Below are positions 9,258-18,970 of a stretch of 55,390 nt of DNA, piece after piece. Under the pieces are notes generated by a model. That model searched no databases. It was not told where the DNA came from and was given only the letters and a program-made list of their open reading frames with translations. The translations under genes and the position numbers were made by a program. Every line of letters begins with the position of its first letter. The first letter of the stretch is position 1. The stretch is from Mucilaginibacter dorajii. GTDB taxonomy: Bacteria > Bacteroidota > Bacteroidia > Sphingobacteriales > Sphingobacteriaceae. The stretch lies in the NCBI RefSeq assembly GCF_024808255.1, contig NZ_JANTYS010000034.1, positions 1 to 55,390 on the forward strand, written 5' to 3'.

Positions 9258-9764
9258 TAATATTCCGTATATATGTTCGTCCAAAATCACATCATTTTTA
9301 ATGATGGCACTCCTCAGGATCCCCTCTTTTTTGAAGCCTGCTTTTTCGAGCACCTGCATTGATGCCGGATTGTTGCTAAATACCCCCGCTTGCAAGCGTA
9401 CAACATCCAGGTTTGTAAAGCCATAATCAATCATCAGCCTCACCGCCTGGGTCATAATCCCTTTGCCCCAATATTGCTGCCCCAGCCAGTAGCCAAGTAA
9501 AGGCGCTTTACGGTAAATGTCGTCCCTGAAATCTATCCCGATAACGCCGGCAAGCTCACCATCAATAACAATGGCGAACTTAGTTTGTATTTCGTCGGCT
9601 ATGCGCAACCTGATAAAATCAATAGCATCGGGTAAATTATATGGCGATGGAAAACGATCAAATAAAAAGCAGGCGATATTCGGATTATCCGCCTGTTTTT
9701 GTAGCGCGGCGGCATCGCCTAAACGTAACTCTCTCAATATAAAATCCGCTCCGGTAATTTCCAT
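9237..9764 (-). CDS. GNAT N-acetyltransferase, RimJ/RimL type
   Basis: A 175-residue GNAT of the ribosomal-protein-serine/alanine acetyltransferase type (RimJ/RimL-like). Seen: ILRELRLGDAAAL at the start, LLGYWLGQQYWGKGIMTQAV with the acetyl-CoA motif, and VVRLQAGVFSNNPASMQVLEKAGFKKEGIL, diagnostic for this subgroup. Such enzymes acetylate N-terminal amines of ribosomal proteins or other small targets; the substrate here is unknown. Single gene, convergent with the preceding GNAT. Confidence 0.9.
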   Translation of the reverse strand: MEITGADFILRELRLGDAAALQKQADNPNIACFLFDRFPSPYNLPDAIDFIRLRIADEIQTKFAIVIDGELAGVIGIDFRDDIYRKAPLLGYWLGQQYWGKGIMTQAVRLMIDYGFTNLDVVRLQAGVFSNNPASMQVLEKAGFKKEGILRSAIIKNDVILDEHIYGILKSDWAG

Positions 9765-9855
9765 TTTGTAACAATAAGATGCTTAAAATTAGCAATCCTG
9801 ATGGAAACTGCTAAATTGCGTTGGCGTAATTGCTGCGCCGCATAATGACTGATCG

Positions 9856-12219
9856 ATGAAAAAATTATTTACGCTGCTACTTATAGCCGGCGCAGCCAAT
9901 GCTAATGCTCAAAAACTGGATACCCTTACCATTGAAAAGATCATGCGTGATCCTAAATGGATAGGCACCTCTCCTTCAGAAATTCGCTGGAGCGACGATA
10001 GCAAAAAGCTCCTTTTTAAATGGAATACCGATAAAACCGGTCCGGATGAATTGTTTGGCGCGACACCGGCTAATGTAAAGCCGCAAAAAGTAAGTATAGA
10101 AGATCAACGAAATTTAACAGGCAACGGCAGCTGGAATAAAAAACACACCCAAAAAGTGTTTGAAAAAAATGGCGATCTATACCTCGAAGATCTTAAAACC
10201 AACAAAACCATCCAACTAACCCATACCGAACAACGGGAAAGCGCCCCTGTTTTTAATGGCGATGAAACCGAGGTTATATTCTCGCAGGCTAATAATCTTT
10301 TTGCATTGGGGCTCAATGGCAAGGGATTGGAGCAACTGACTAACTTTGTAAAATCGGCAAAAAACAAAAAGGCCAAAGATGAAAGCAACGATGAGGAAAA
10401 ATGGCTAAAAAAGCAACAACTGGAGCTTTTTGATATTATTAAAGTGGAAGCGAAAGATGCGAGACAGGATTCGGTTGAAGAGGCTACACTTGCCCCCAAA
10501 CAACTAAAGGAATTGGTTTTTGGCGAAAAAAGAGTGGGCCGGGTTAAAATTAGTCCAGATGAGCGCTTTGTTATTTATCGCCTCACCAAACCAGCGGCCG
10601 ATGTTAAGGAGGCCATTGTGCCAAACTATGTAACCGCGTCGGGCTTTACAGAGGACATTCCAAATCGGTCAAAAGTTGGCCGCCCGTCATCAACTTCGGA
10701 AACTTATATTTTTGACAGGCAACGCGATTCGGTTTATAAGATCAATACCAAAGAGATTCCCGGTATTAAAGACCTGCCAGATTATGTGAAGGACTATCCC
10801 AATGAACTGGCCGAACTGAAAAAACAAAACGCCGATAGGCAAGTGACCATTGAAGGTCCTTTTTGGAGCGAGAACAGTGCTTTTGCGGTTGTTGTGGTTT
10901 CGGCCCTGGATAATAAAGACCGCTGGATTATGCGACTTGAGCCTGCAACAGGCAAACTTGCATTGCTTGACAGGCAGCGCGATGAAGCCTGGATTGGCGG
11001 CCCTGGCATCGAAAATTCGGCAGCGGGCAATGTTGGGTGGATTGACGATACCCACTTTTATTACCAGAGCGAAGCAAGCGGATACTCACATATTTATGTA
11101 GTTGATGTAACCAGTGGCACCAAAAAGCAATTAACCAGCGGCAAATGGGAGGTGCAAACATTACAACTATCCAACGATAAAAAAACATTCTATTTTACGG
11201 CGAATATTGACCATCCCGGTTTAACTGATTTTTACAGCTTGCCGGTAAGCGGTGGCTCGCCGGTTAAAATAACCAGCCTGAAGGGCGGCAACGATGTTAC
11301 CCTATCGCCCGATGAAAAATGGCTGGCTATCCGCTACTCCTATTCTAATAAGCCATGGGATTTATATGTGCAGGCTAACAAACCGGGCGCAAAGGCCTTG
11401 CAGGTAACCAATTCGGTGTCGGCAGAATATAACTCTTACCCTTGGCGTGCGCCGGAGATCATTACTTTTAAGAACCGTTATGGCAGTGATGTTTACGCCC
11501 GCATCTATCAGGCTAAAAAAGCCGATCCGGCAAAACCTGCTGTGATATTTGTGCACGGCGCAGGTTACTTGCAGGAGGTTACCTATTCCTGGAGCTATTA
11601 TTTCCGCGAGTTTATGTTTAACAACATGCTTGCTGATAACGGGTACACCGTTTTAGATATTGACTATACCGCAAGCGCAGGCTATGGCCGCGACTGGCGT
11701 ACCGGTATCTATCGCCACATGGGTGGTAAAGATCTTAGCGATCAGGTAGATGGTGTAAAATACCTGGTTGAAAAATATGGTGTTAACCCCAAACATGTTG
11801 GTTTATACGGCGGCTCGTACGGTGGCTTTATAACCTTAATGGGCATGTTTACCGAGCCCAATGTTTTTGCAGCGGGCGGAGCAATCCGTTCGGTTACAGA
11901 TTGGGCACATTATAATCATGAGTATACATCTAATATATTGAATGAGCCATTTACAGATGAGATCGCTTATCGCCAAAGCTCGCCCATTTATTTTGCCAAT
12001 GGCTTAAAAGGGAATTTGCTGATGCTGCATGGGATGATAGACCAGAATGTAAACTACCAGGATATTGTACGCCTGAGCCAGAAACTGATAGAATTGCACA
12101 AAGAGAACTGGGAATTGGCATCATACCCGGTAGAAGACCACGCCTTTGAGCAACCCAGCAGTTGGACTGATGAGTATAAACGCATTTATAAACTGTTTGA
12201 ACAAACGTTGAAGAAATAA
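9856..12219 (+). CDS. S9 family peptidase (prolyl oligopeptidase/DPP IV-like), secreted
   Basis: A 787-residue serine peptidase with signal peptide MKKLFTLLLIAGAANANAQ. The first 500 residues form a beta-propeller region. The C-terminal alpha/beta-hydrolase domain has GGSYGG (Ser654), GMIDQNV (Asp729) and EDHAFEQP (His762), the Ser-Asp-His triad in S9 order. It should cleave short proline- or alanine-containing peptides in the periplasm. Preceded by a divergent GNAT gene; the region downstream (12220-12673) is non-coding. Confidence 0.92.
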   Translation: MKKLFTLLLIAGAANANAQKLDTLTIEKIMRDPKWIGTSPSEIRWSDDSKKLLFKWNTDKTGPDELFGATPANVKPQKVSIEDQRNLTGNGSWNKKHTQKVFEKNGDLYLEDLKTNKTIQLTHTEQRESAPVFNGDETEVIFSQANNLFALGLNGKGLEQLTNFVKSAKNKKAKDESNDEEKWLKKQQLELFDIIKVEAKDARQDSVEEATLAPKQLKELVFGEKRVGRVKISPDERFVIYRLTKPAADVKEAIVPNYVTASGFTEDIPNRSKVGRPSSTSETYIFDRQRDSVYKINTKEIPGIKDLPDYVKDYPNELAELKKQNADRQVTIEGPFWSENSAFAVVVVSALDNKDRWIMRLEPATGKLALLDRQRDEAWIGGPGIENSAAGNVGWIDDTHFYYQSEASGYSHIYVVDVTSGTKKQLTSGKWEVQTLQLSNDKKTFYFTANIDHPGLTDFYSLPVSGGSPVKITSLKGGNDVTLSPDEKWLAIRYSYSNKPWDLYVQANKPGAKALQVTNSVSAEYNSYPWRAPEIITFKNRYGSDVYARIYQAKKADPAKPAVIFVHGAGYLQEVTYSWSYYFREFMFNNMLADNGYTVLDIDYTASAGYGRDWRTGIYRHMGGKDLSDQVDGVKYLVEKYGVNPKHVGLYGGSYGGFITLMGMFTEPNVFAAGGAIRSVTDWAHYNHEYTSNILNEPFTDEIAYRQSSPIYFANGLKGNLLMLHGMIDQNVNYQDIVRLSQKLIELHKENWELASYPVEDHAFEQPSSWTDEYKRIYKLFEQTLKK

Positions 12220-12673
12220 AACTTTAATTATAGATCCACAACAGCAAATGCTTTTTTTGTTTGCGGATCAATGCATCGGTAATTTTATTTTAATTTTTGT
12301 TACAGGGTAAACGCATCTAATTGGGTTAACATAACTTAACATATTTCAGATATAATACCATGCAATTATTTAATAATCAATGACTTATATTTTAACATGG
12401 TTAACACTAAACTGACGTCCGGCGCAATTTAGGGCATCTAAATATTTGTGCCTGTTATTGGCCAATACAAGTCCCTTCAATACCTGGATCATTTAACCAG
12501 GACCAGGCAATAAAACAAGGTATTGTTTAATGCTTTTATCTTCCCGACTCCTTAAGCTTATTCGCATTAATTATTTAGATGCTTTTGCCATGCTATCAAC
12601 GGTTTAAATACAGGGATTAGTACAATTTCTGTTTAATTTTGCACACCAGCAAATTGGTCTTCCGACTCCAACC
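12220..12673. other. Non-coding, AT-rich intergenic stretch
   Basis: I see no protein-like frame on either strand. A weak imperfect inverted repeat (GATCC...GGATC, 12233-12268) may terminate the S9 gene. A TAATTTTG box at 12634-12641 (TAnnTTTG form), 33 bp before the ATG of the next gene, may be its -7 element; no clear -33 TTTG is found. A short phrase resembling CTTCCGACTCC occurs twice (about 12540 and 12659), meaning unknown. Confidence 0.4.
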
Positions 12674-13096
12674 ATGAATAAACTAATTGTGTTTTTTGTA
12701 ATCCTATGTTTTGGCTGTAACGCTAATAAAAATAGTAGTGCAACTGTTAAAATAAATCTTGCTGCCGATAAACACTCCATCAACATAACTGGCCTTGATA
12801 ATGCCATTGTGCAGGATATTAGCCGCGATTCATCGGGCGGCAACTGGCAAAGCCTGGTGCCCGTATATAAAATGCCTGCCGATACCGATCTTAAAAACTA
12901 TCAACCAGTCCAGCCTGGCAAGTATATGGTAAAAGATAGCATTGTTGTGTTTACACCTGATACTCCCTTTATTACCCGGCAAACCTATTTTGTGCGCTAT
13001 TATAAATTTGACGCCAACAGCAAAGCATCTGATTATATACTTGGGCATAACAAACTTGGCAGCCTGCCCTATACTGATTTGATTTTTAAGCAATAA
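12674..13096 (+). CDS. Small putative lipoprotein
   Basis: A 140-residue protein, MNKLIVFFVILCFGCNANK, with a lipoprotein-type signal (cysteine after FG) and no recognised domain. The mature part is polar with alternating hydrophobic strands, probably a small beta-rich domain (for example SIVVFTPDTPF and YFVRYYKF). A function cannot be given. It stands alone between the S9 gene and the rimP operon. Confidence 0.65.
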   Translation: MNKLIVFFVILCFGCNANKNSSATVKINLAADKHSINITGLDNAIVQDISRDSSGGNWQSLVPVYKMPADTDLKNYQPVQPGKYMVKDSIVVFTPDTPFITRQTYFVRYYKFDANSKASDYILGHNKLGSLPYTDLIFKQ

Positions 13097-13110
13097 ACTG
13101 TCGTGGGCAC

Positions 13111-13140
13111 TTGAAATTTTAATAATATTTATTATATTTG
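13111..13140 (+). promoter_or_regulatory. Bacteroidota-type promoter for rimP-nusA-infB
   Basis: TATATTTG at 13133-13140 matches the -7 consensus TAnnTTTG. A TTG at 13111-13113 lies 19 bp upstream, the usual -33 spacing. Transcription would start near 13145, just before the hairpin at 13154. Confidence 0.6.
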
Positions 13141-13153
13141 CAGTTAATTAAGG

Positions 13154-13181
13154 AAGAGGGGGCAATTAGCCCCCTCTTTTA
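13154..13181 (+). terminator. Hairpin with T-tract in the rimP leader (terminator or attenuator)
   Basis: AAGAGGGGGC (13154-13163) pairs with GCCCCCTCTT (13169-13178) over 10 bp with a 5-base loop AATTA, followed by TTATTTTAT. It could terminate the small lipoprotein gene 58 bp upstream. It also lies downstream of the likely rimP promoter, so it may act as an attenuator. Confidence 0.7.
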
Positions 13182-13221
13182 TTTTATCAATTAAAAATTA
13201 TCAATCAAAAACAGGCGGGTA

Positions 13222-13686
13222 ATGAACATTGAAAAACGGGTAACAGAACTGGTAGAAGAGAAGATAGTCGATAAGCCAAATTTGTTTTTAGTGAACGTTA
13301 AAATGCACTCAAACGGAAAGCTTATTGTTTTATTAGATGGCGATCAAGGAATTGCGATTGATGATTGCGTGGCGGTAAGCAGGCATGTGGGCTTCCATTT
13401 AGAGGAAGAAAACGTAATTGAAACTGCTTATAACCTGGAAGTATCGTCGCCGGGAATTGATTATCCACTATCTTCGTTAAGGCAATATGCTAAAAACGTA
13501 GGGCGTACGTTAGGAATAAAAATGGCCGACGGAACAAAAAGAGAAGGTATTTTAGCCTCACTTACCGAAGACGCCATTGTAATAGAAGAAGTAATAAAAG
13601 AAAAAGGGAAAAAGGCCGAAACTGTTGAGAGCGTTATCCCATTAGATAAAATAACAGAAACAAAAGTTTTAATATCATTCAAGTAA
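13222..13686 (+). CDS. rimP: Ribosome maturation factor RimP
   Basis: A 154-residue protein required for 30S subunit maturation. MNIEKRVTELVEEKI, VNVKMHSNGKLIVLLDGDQGIAIDDCVAVSRHV and YNLEVSSPGIDYPL are the family's signatures; the last is the conserved SPG(l/i)D motif. Full length. It begins the classic rimP-nusA-infB operon; nusA starts 4 bp after its stop. A promoter and a hairpin lie upstream (13111-13181). Confidence 0.95.
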   Translation: MNIEKRVTELVEEKIVDKPNLFLVNVKMHSNGKLIVLLDGDQGIAIDDCVAVSRHVGFHLEEENVIETAYNLEVSSPGIDYPLSSLRQYAKNVGRTLGIKMADGTKREGILASLTEDAIVIEEVIKEKGKKAETVESVIPLDKITETKVLISFK

Positions 13687-13690
13687 GGAA

Positions 13691-14926
13691 ATGAGCAATA
13701 TTAATTTAATTGATTCTTTTCAGGAATTTAAAGATTTCAAAAACATTGACCGCCCAACCATGATGAGCGTACTGGAAGACGTTTTCAGAAGCATGATCAG
13801 GAAAAAATACGGCACAGATGAAAACTGCGACGTAATTGTGAATACCGATAATGGTGACTTAGAAATTTGGCGCACCCGTAAGGTTATGGAAGATGGCTTT
13901 AGTGAAGATGATGACCTGGAAGTTGAACTTACAGAGGCAAAATTATTTGATGCCGACCTGGAAGTAGGTGATGAGCAAATTGAACAGATCACACTGGAAA
14001 GCTTTGGTCGCCGTGCCATATTAGCAGCACGCCAAACTTTGGTTTCAAAAATTCTGGAACTGGAGAAAGACGAGATCTTCAAAAAATATAAAGACCGCGT
14101 TGGCGAAATTGTTACCGGCGAGGTTTACCAGGTTTGGAAAAAAGAAACTTTGGTATTGGATGATGAAGGCAATGAGCTTTTATTACCAAAAACAGAGCAG
14201 ATCCCGGCCGACTACTTTAAAAAAGGCGACAGTGTAAAAGCCGTTGTACATAAGGTAGATATGCTGAACAGCAACCCCAAGATTATTATTTCGCGCACCG
14301 CTCCTGAGTTTTTACAGCGTTTGTTTGAATTGGAAGTGCCAGAAATTTTTGACGGATTAATCACGATCAAGAAAATTGTACGTGAGCCGGGCGAAAGGGC
14401 TAAAGTTGCCGTTGAATCATATGACGACCGTATTGACCCTGTTGGTGCCTGCGTAGGGATGAAAGGTTCACGTATCCACGGTATCGTTCGCGAGTTGAAA
14501 AATGAAAATATCGACGTAATTAATTTTACCAACAATCTTCAATTATATATTCAGCGTGCGTTATCGCCGGCTAAAATCACTTCTATTAAATTAGATGATG
14601 AGAAAAAAACAGCCGCTGTATATCTAAAACCCGACCAGGTTTCATTAGCTATCGGTCGTGGCGGGCACAATATTAAGCTGGCGGGTAAATTGACAGGATA
14701 TGAAATTGACGTTTACCGCGAGGCAGATGAGCACGACGAGGATGTGGATATTGAAGAATTTACAGATGAAATTGATAGCTGGATCATTGACGAATTTAAA
14801 CGAATTGGTTTAGATACAGCAAAATCGGTTTTGGCTTTAACAGTGGGAGAATTGGTAAAACGGACCGATCTGGAAGAAGAAACGGTAAAAGAAGTGCTAT
14901 CAATATTGAATGCTGAGTTTGAATAA
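13691..14926 (+). CDS. nusA: Transcription termination/antitermination factor NusA
   Basis: A 411-residue NusA. Order: N-terminal RNA-polymerase-binding domain (about 1-130), S1 domain (about 135-200, beginning GEIVTGEVYQV), then KH1 and KH2 (about 205-345, with VGACVGMKGSRIHGI and LAIGRGGHNIKLAGKLTG, each holding the GxxG loop). A short acidic C-terminal helical part follows; the acidic AR1/AR2 repeats of enterobacterial NusA are absent, as is usual outside Proteobacteria. It modulates pausing, termination and antitermination. Operon member between rimP and infB. Confidence 0.96.
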   Translation: MSNINLIDSFQEFKDFKNIDRPTMMSVLEDVFRSMIRKKYGTDENCDVIVNTDNGDLEIWRTRKVMEDGFSEDDDLEVELTEAKLFDADLEVGDEQIEQITLESFGRRAILAARQTLVSKILELEKDEIFKKYKDRVGEIVTGEVYQVWKKETLVLDDEGNELLLPKTEQIPADYFKKGDSVKAVVHKVDMLNSNPKIIISRTAPEFLQRLFELEVPEIFDGLITIKKIVREPGERAKVAVESYDDRIDPVGACVGMKGSRIHGIVRELKNENIDVINFTNNLQLYIQRALSPAKITSIKLDDEKKTAAVYLKPDQVSLAIGRGGHNIKLAGKLTGYEIDVYREADEHDEDVDIEEFTDEIDSWIIDEFKRIGLDTAKSVLALTVGELVKRTDLEEETVKEVLSILNAEFE

Positions 14927-14950
14927 GCATAATAACCAAAATTAAAATCG

Positions 14951-14958
14951 TATTTTTG
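14951..14958 (+). promoter_or_regulatory. Possible internal promoter -7 box before infB
   Basis: TATTTTTG fits TAnnTTTG and lies 28 bp before the infB ATG in the 59-bp gap between nusA and infB. No good -33 element is seen, so this is tentative. Confidence 0.3.
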
Positions 14959-14985
14959 CGATAATTAGCAGAGAAAATATAATAA

Positions 14986-17900
14986 ATGTCAGAAGACAAA
15001 TCAATAAAATTAATTAAGGCAGTAAAAGAACTCAACATTGGTATGGGTACCATTGTCGATTTTTTGGCTACTAAAGGCTACAAGGTTGATAAGCAACCTA
15101 TGGCCAAGCTGGATGGCGACATGTACAATGCCCTGTTGAAGGAATTTGCTTTCGACAAAAGTATTAAAGAGGAAGCCAAGCAGATCAGTATCGGAAAGAT
15201 AAGGAAGGAAGAAACTGCACCAATTCCTGAAAAGCCGGTGGAAAACCGTCGTTCAAGAGATTTTGAGAGCGAGGAGATCCTGATCAAAAATGCCGGTCAA
15301 TATACTGCGCCGCAGGCAGAAAAGCCAAAACCGGTTGAGCCAGCAGCTCCCGTTAAAACCGACGAACGCAGTGATGTGTTGCCTGGTGTTAAAATAATTG
15401 GCAAAATTGACCTTAACAACCTTAATGCAAAGCCACAGCCTGCTGCCGAAAAACCGGAACCTGTTGTTGAGCCCAAAGTAGAGGAAGTTAAGAAACCGGA
15501 ACCTGTTGCAGCTCCTGAGCCAAAACCAGAGCCTGTTGCCGAAGTACCAAAAGCACCTGTTATAACTGAGGCACCTAAGGCACCTGTGGCAGAAGAGCCA
15601 AAACCTGTTGTGGCTGAGGCACCTAAGGCGCCGGTACCAGAAGCACCAAAACCACCTGTGGTACAAGCATCTGTTGTTGCAGAAACTCCGGTGGCAGAAG
15701 CATCAGCTCCTGTAGCAGAAAATGAAGACGAAGTAATTAGGGCCAAGGCCGAGCGCCTAACTGGCCCTAATATTATTGGTAAAATACAGTTACCTGTAAA
15801 TACACCGAAACGGAACCCAATAGCATCGTCATCAAATACTAATAGCGCCGATAACAAGCGTAAACGTAAGCGTAAAGACAGCCAGGGTAATCCACAACAA
15901 GGTGGGGGCAATCATCCGCATAACCAACAAGGTGGTGGAGGGGGCAATCATCCGCCTCATACACCATCAGGCGGTGGTACTATTAATCCAAACCGTCCTG
16001 ATTTCAGGAACCGTACCAATGGCGCACCAGGAAATGGAGGCCCGCAGCAAGGAGGTGGCGGTGGCAACCGTCCCGATTTCAGAGGCAACCGGAACAACGC
16101 ACCACAAAATAACGGTCCTAAGGAAGAACCATCAGAAAAAGATATCCAGGATCAGATAAAAGCAACACTTGCACGTTTAAGCGGCGCAGGTAAATCAGGT
16201 AAATTTGCACAACGGGCTAAATTCCGTCGTCAAAAACGTGATGACGTTGCCGCCAATGCCGATGAACTGGCAATGGAGCAGGAACTGCAGTCAAAAGTAC
16301 TTAAGGTTACAGAGTTTGTAACAGCCAACGAGCTTGCATTGATGATGGATGTGTCTGTAACGCAGATCATATCTACCTGTATGAGCTTAGGTATGTTTGT
16401 ATCTATCAACCAAAGGCTTGATGCTGAAACGTTAACTATTGTGGCCGACGAGTTTGGCTACCAGGTTGAGTTTGTGAAACCCCAGGATGAAGAGGCCAAC
16501 CTTGACCAGCCAGATGATCCGGCAGATCTTGTTCCTCGTGCACCTATTGTAACCATCATGGGCCACGTAGATCATGGTAAAACATCATTACTGGATTTTA
16601 TCCGCAAAACCAACGTAATAGGCGGCGAAGCAGGTGGTATCACCCAGCACATTGGTGCTTATGAAGTAACACTGCCAGATAATAAAGGAAAAATCACATT
16701 CCTGGATACACCGGGCCACGAAGCGTTTACCGCTATGCGTGCAAGGGGTGCACAGGTAACAGATATTGTTATCATAGTAATTGCCGCTGATGACAGCGTG
16801 ATGCCACAAACCCGCGAGGCCATAAACCACGCGCAGGCTGCAGGTGCACCAATCATCTTCGCTTTCAATAAAATTGACAGGCCAGGTGCCAACTCGGACA
16901 AAATCCGTGAGCAATTATCGGCCATGAACATTTTGGTTGAAGAGTGGGGTGGTAAATACCAAACGCAAGAGATCTCGGCTAAAACCGGCTTAAACATTGA
17001 GTTGCTACTTGAAAAAGTATTACTTGAGGCCGAATTGCTTGAACTAAAAGCTAATCCTAATAAACGTGCCGTAGGTACCGTTATTGAGGCTGCTTTAGAT
17101 AAAGGCCGCGGTATTGTTACCACTATATTGGTACAAGCCGGCCGTTTAAAAGTAGGTGATCCTATTTTGGCAGGTTGTTACAGCGGGCGTGTAAAAGCGT
17201 TAACCAACGAGCGTGGTCAAAGGGTTGAATCTGCAGGGCCATCAACACCTGTACAGGTGTTGGGTATGCAGGGCGCACCAACAGCGGGCGATAAGTTCAA
17301 TGCGCTGGAAAGCGAACCTGAAGCACGTGAAATAGCCAACAAGCGTTTACAATTACAACGCGAGCAAGGTTTACGTACGCAGAAACATATCACACTTGAT
17401 GAAATTGGCCGTCGTTTGGCAGTTGGTAACTTCAAGGAGCTTAACATTATTGTTAAGGGCGACGTGGATGGATCAATCGAAGCGCTATCAGATTCATTGC
17501 TGAAACTATCTACCGAGCAGATCCAGGTTAATATTATATCGAAAGCTGTAGGTCAGATCTCCGAATCAGACGTATTGCTGGCATCTGCATCTGATGCTAT
17601 CATCATCGGTTTCCAGGTTCGTCCTTCAGGAAGTGCCCGTAAACTGGCCGAAGCAGAGCAGATTGATATCAGGTTATACTCTATCATTTACGATGCTATC
17701 AACGAAATTAAGGCAGCGATGGAAGGCATGCTTGCACCAACCTTTGAAGAGAAGATTGTTGCAAACGTTGAGATCCGCGAAACCTTCAAAATCAGCAAAG
17801 TTGGCACCATTGCAGGTTGTATGGTGTTAGATGGTAAAATTAACCGTAACAGTAAAATCCGTATCGTTCGTGATGGTGTGGTAATTTACACCGGCGAACT

Positions 17901-18048
17901 TGCTTCACTGAAACGCTTTAAAGATGATGTGAAAGAAGTATTAACCGGTTACGAGTGCGGTTTAAACATCCAGAACTTTAACAACATTGAAGTAGGCGAC
18001 ATTGTTGAAGCTTACGAAAACGTAGAAGTTAAACGTAAGTTGTCATAA
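14986..18048 (+). CDS. infB: Translation initiation factor IF-2
   Basis: A 1020-residue IF-2, the GTPase that brings initiator tRNA to the 30S subunit. An IF2_N domain (about 1-60, KAVKELNIGMGTIVDFL) is followed by a Pro/Ala/Glu/Lys-rich linker (about 100-250) and a Gly/Asn/Pro-rich stretch (about 290-375). The GTPase domain has G1 GHVDHGKTS (526-534), G3 DTPGHEAF and G4 NKID (about 627-630). Domains II, III and C2 follow, ending YENVEVKRKLS. The long low-complexity linker is typical of Bacteroidota. Last gene of the operon, followed by a strong terminator. Confidence 0.97.
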   Translation: MSEDKSIKLIKAVKELNIGMGTIVDFLATKGYKVDKQPMAKLDGDMYNALLKEFAFDKSIKEEAKQISIGKIRKEETAPIPEKPVENRRSRDFESEEILIKNAGQYTAPQAEKPKPVEPAAPVKTDERSDVLPGVKIIGKIDLNNLNAKPQPAAEKPEPVVEPKVEEVKKPEPVAAPEPKPEPVAEVPKAPVITEAPKAPVAEEPKPVVAEAPKAPVPEAPKPPVVQASVVAETPVAEASAPVAENEDEVIRAKAERLTGPNIIGKIQLPVNTPKRNPIASSSNTNSADNKRKRKRKDSQGNPQQGGGNHPHNQQGGGGGNHPPHTPSGGGTINPNRPDFRNRTNGAPGNGGPQQGGGGGNRPDFRGNRNNAPQNNGPKEEPSEKDIQDQIKATLARLSGAGKSGKFAQRAKFRRQKRDDVAANADELAMEQELQSKVLKVTEFVTANELALMMDVSVTQIISTCMSLGMFVSINQRLDAETLTIVADEFGYQVEFVKPQDEEANLDQPDDPADLVPRAPIVTIMGHVDHGKTSLLDFIRKTNVIGGEAGGITQHIGAYEVTLPDNKGKITFLDTPGHEAFTAMRARGAQVTDIVIIVIAADDSVMPQTREAINHAQAAGAPIIFAFNKIDRPGANSDKIREQLSAMNILVEEWGGKYQTQEISAKTGLNIELLLEKVLLEAELLELKANPNKRAVGTVIEAALDKGRGIVTTILVQAGRLKVGDPILAGCYSGRVKALTNERGQRVESAGPSTPVQVLGMQGAPTAGDKFNALESEPEAREIANKRLQLQREQGLRTQKHITLDEIGRRLAVGNFKELNIIVKGDVDGSIEALSDSLLKLSTEQIQVNIISKAVGQISESDVLLASASDAIIIGFQVRPSGSARKLAEAEQIDIRLYSIIYDAINEIKAAMEGMLAPTFEEKIVANVEIRETFKISKVGTIAGCMVLDGKINRNSKIRIVRDGVVIYTGELASLKRFKDDVKEVLTGYECGLNIQNFNNIEVGDIVEAYENVEVKRKLS

Positions 18049-18069
18049 AACAACTTTTTATAAAAATAC

Positions 18070-18104
18070 AAAGGGCCGGTCTTTAGCAGATCGGCCCTTT
18101 TTTG
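18070..18104 (+). terminator. Intrinsic terminator after infB
   Basis: AAAGGGCCGGTC (18070-18081) pairs with GATCGGCCCTTT (18089-18100) over 12 bp, including one G-T pair, with a 7-base loop and a run of T after it. It lies 22 bp downstream of the infB stop. Confidence 0.85.
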
Positions 18105-18185
18105 TATTTTGTCAAATTTGTTTTGGCAAGGCTTGTCGTTAATGAAGACCACAATACGCAAATCCGGGCATCCAATCTATTATAG

Positions 18186-18800
18186 CTATTCCTTCAATAA
18201 ACCCTCTGCCAAGGCTTTCCATTGCGGCCCGGATAGCCCTTTGCGCGCGCTTAATGCTACAATGGTATTGCGAATGCTATCATAAATATTGGCTTCTGTA
18301 TTATTGATTACCTCGTTACGTCCATGTACCGCCGCGCTTACATGGTTCAGGTATCGTTCAACAATAAAAGTGTTTGTTGCATGATGATCATAAAAGTTGG
18401 CAACTGCCTCACTCGCTTTTCTGGGGTTAACCACCGGTCTTACTGTAATGGCTATAAACTCCGTTTCGGCCAAAGCATCTTCATGTTCCTGGATGTTTTC
18501 AATCATCACCCAATCCAGCCCATCGCCTGCAATTGAACCGGGAGCCGGGAGGTTTACATAAAAAAGATCACCTCTTTCTGCCATTCTATATAATTCATTG
18601 CCTTGCGCATCGGTAAGCGAGAACTTAGATGAGCCCCGCCCACTGAACTGGTGCCAATTGGATATGTCTTTTAAACGGCTTTTGGCCAACAGGAACAGCT
18701 TGTGCGCTTCCTGCCGGGTCTCAAAGTCGGCAAAGTGGATAAAATCGGTCATCCCTCCATCTTCCTGATCCGGAATAGTTTGATTTGCATCGTTTATCAT
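18186..18800 (-). CDS. Conserved hypothetical protein
   Basis: A 204-residue soluble protein beginning MINDANQTIPDQEDGG. No signal peptide, membrane helix or catalytic motif is apparent. The middle has aromatic-rich beta-like segments (DLFYVNLPAPG, AIDGLDWVMIENIQEHED-type), and the C-terminal half is helical (SEAVANFYDHHATNTFIVERYLN). I do not recognise the family. It is convergent with the rimP-nusA-infB operon, sharing a 137-bp gap with its terminator. Confidence 0.6.
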   Translation of the reverse strand: MINDANQTIPDQEDGGMTDFIHFADFETRQEAHKLFLLAKSRLKDISNWHQFSGRGSSKFSLTDAQGNELYRMAERGDLFYVNLPAPGSIAGDGLDWVMIENIQEHEDALAETEFIAITVRPVVNPRKASEAVANFYDHHATNTFIVERYLNHVSAAVHGRNEVINNTEANIYDSIRNTIVALSARKGLSGPQWKALAEGLLKE

Positions 18801-18970
18801 TATTATTTAACGTTGAGTGTTACAAACAGTTTTGCACCTGCGTATTATTATTATTGTTGAGAAAACAGTTGTAACATAATCACTACATAAATACCTCTAT
18901 CCGATATTTTCAAGCTATATGTTTGATTATTAGTTAAAAGTAATGTACATTTCCTCTTTATAAAACCTAA

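Noticed and set aside
12604..12843. Minus-strand frame of 79 codons overlapping the small lipoprotein gene
   Set aside because: It overlaps a better plus-strand gene with a signal peptide and lacks protein-like composition.
15297..15911. Long open frames antisense to infB (204 and 137 codons)
   Set aside because: They lie opposite the Pro/Ala/Gly-rich linker of infB, where composition keeps reverse frames open; the sequences are low-complexity.
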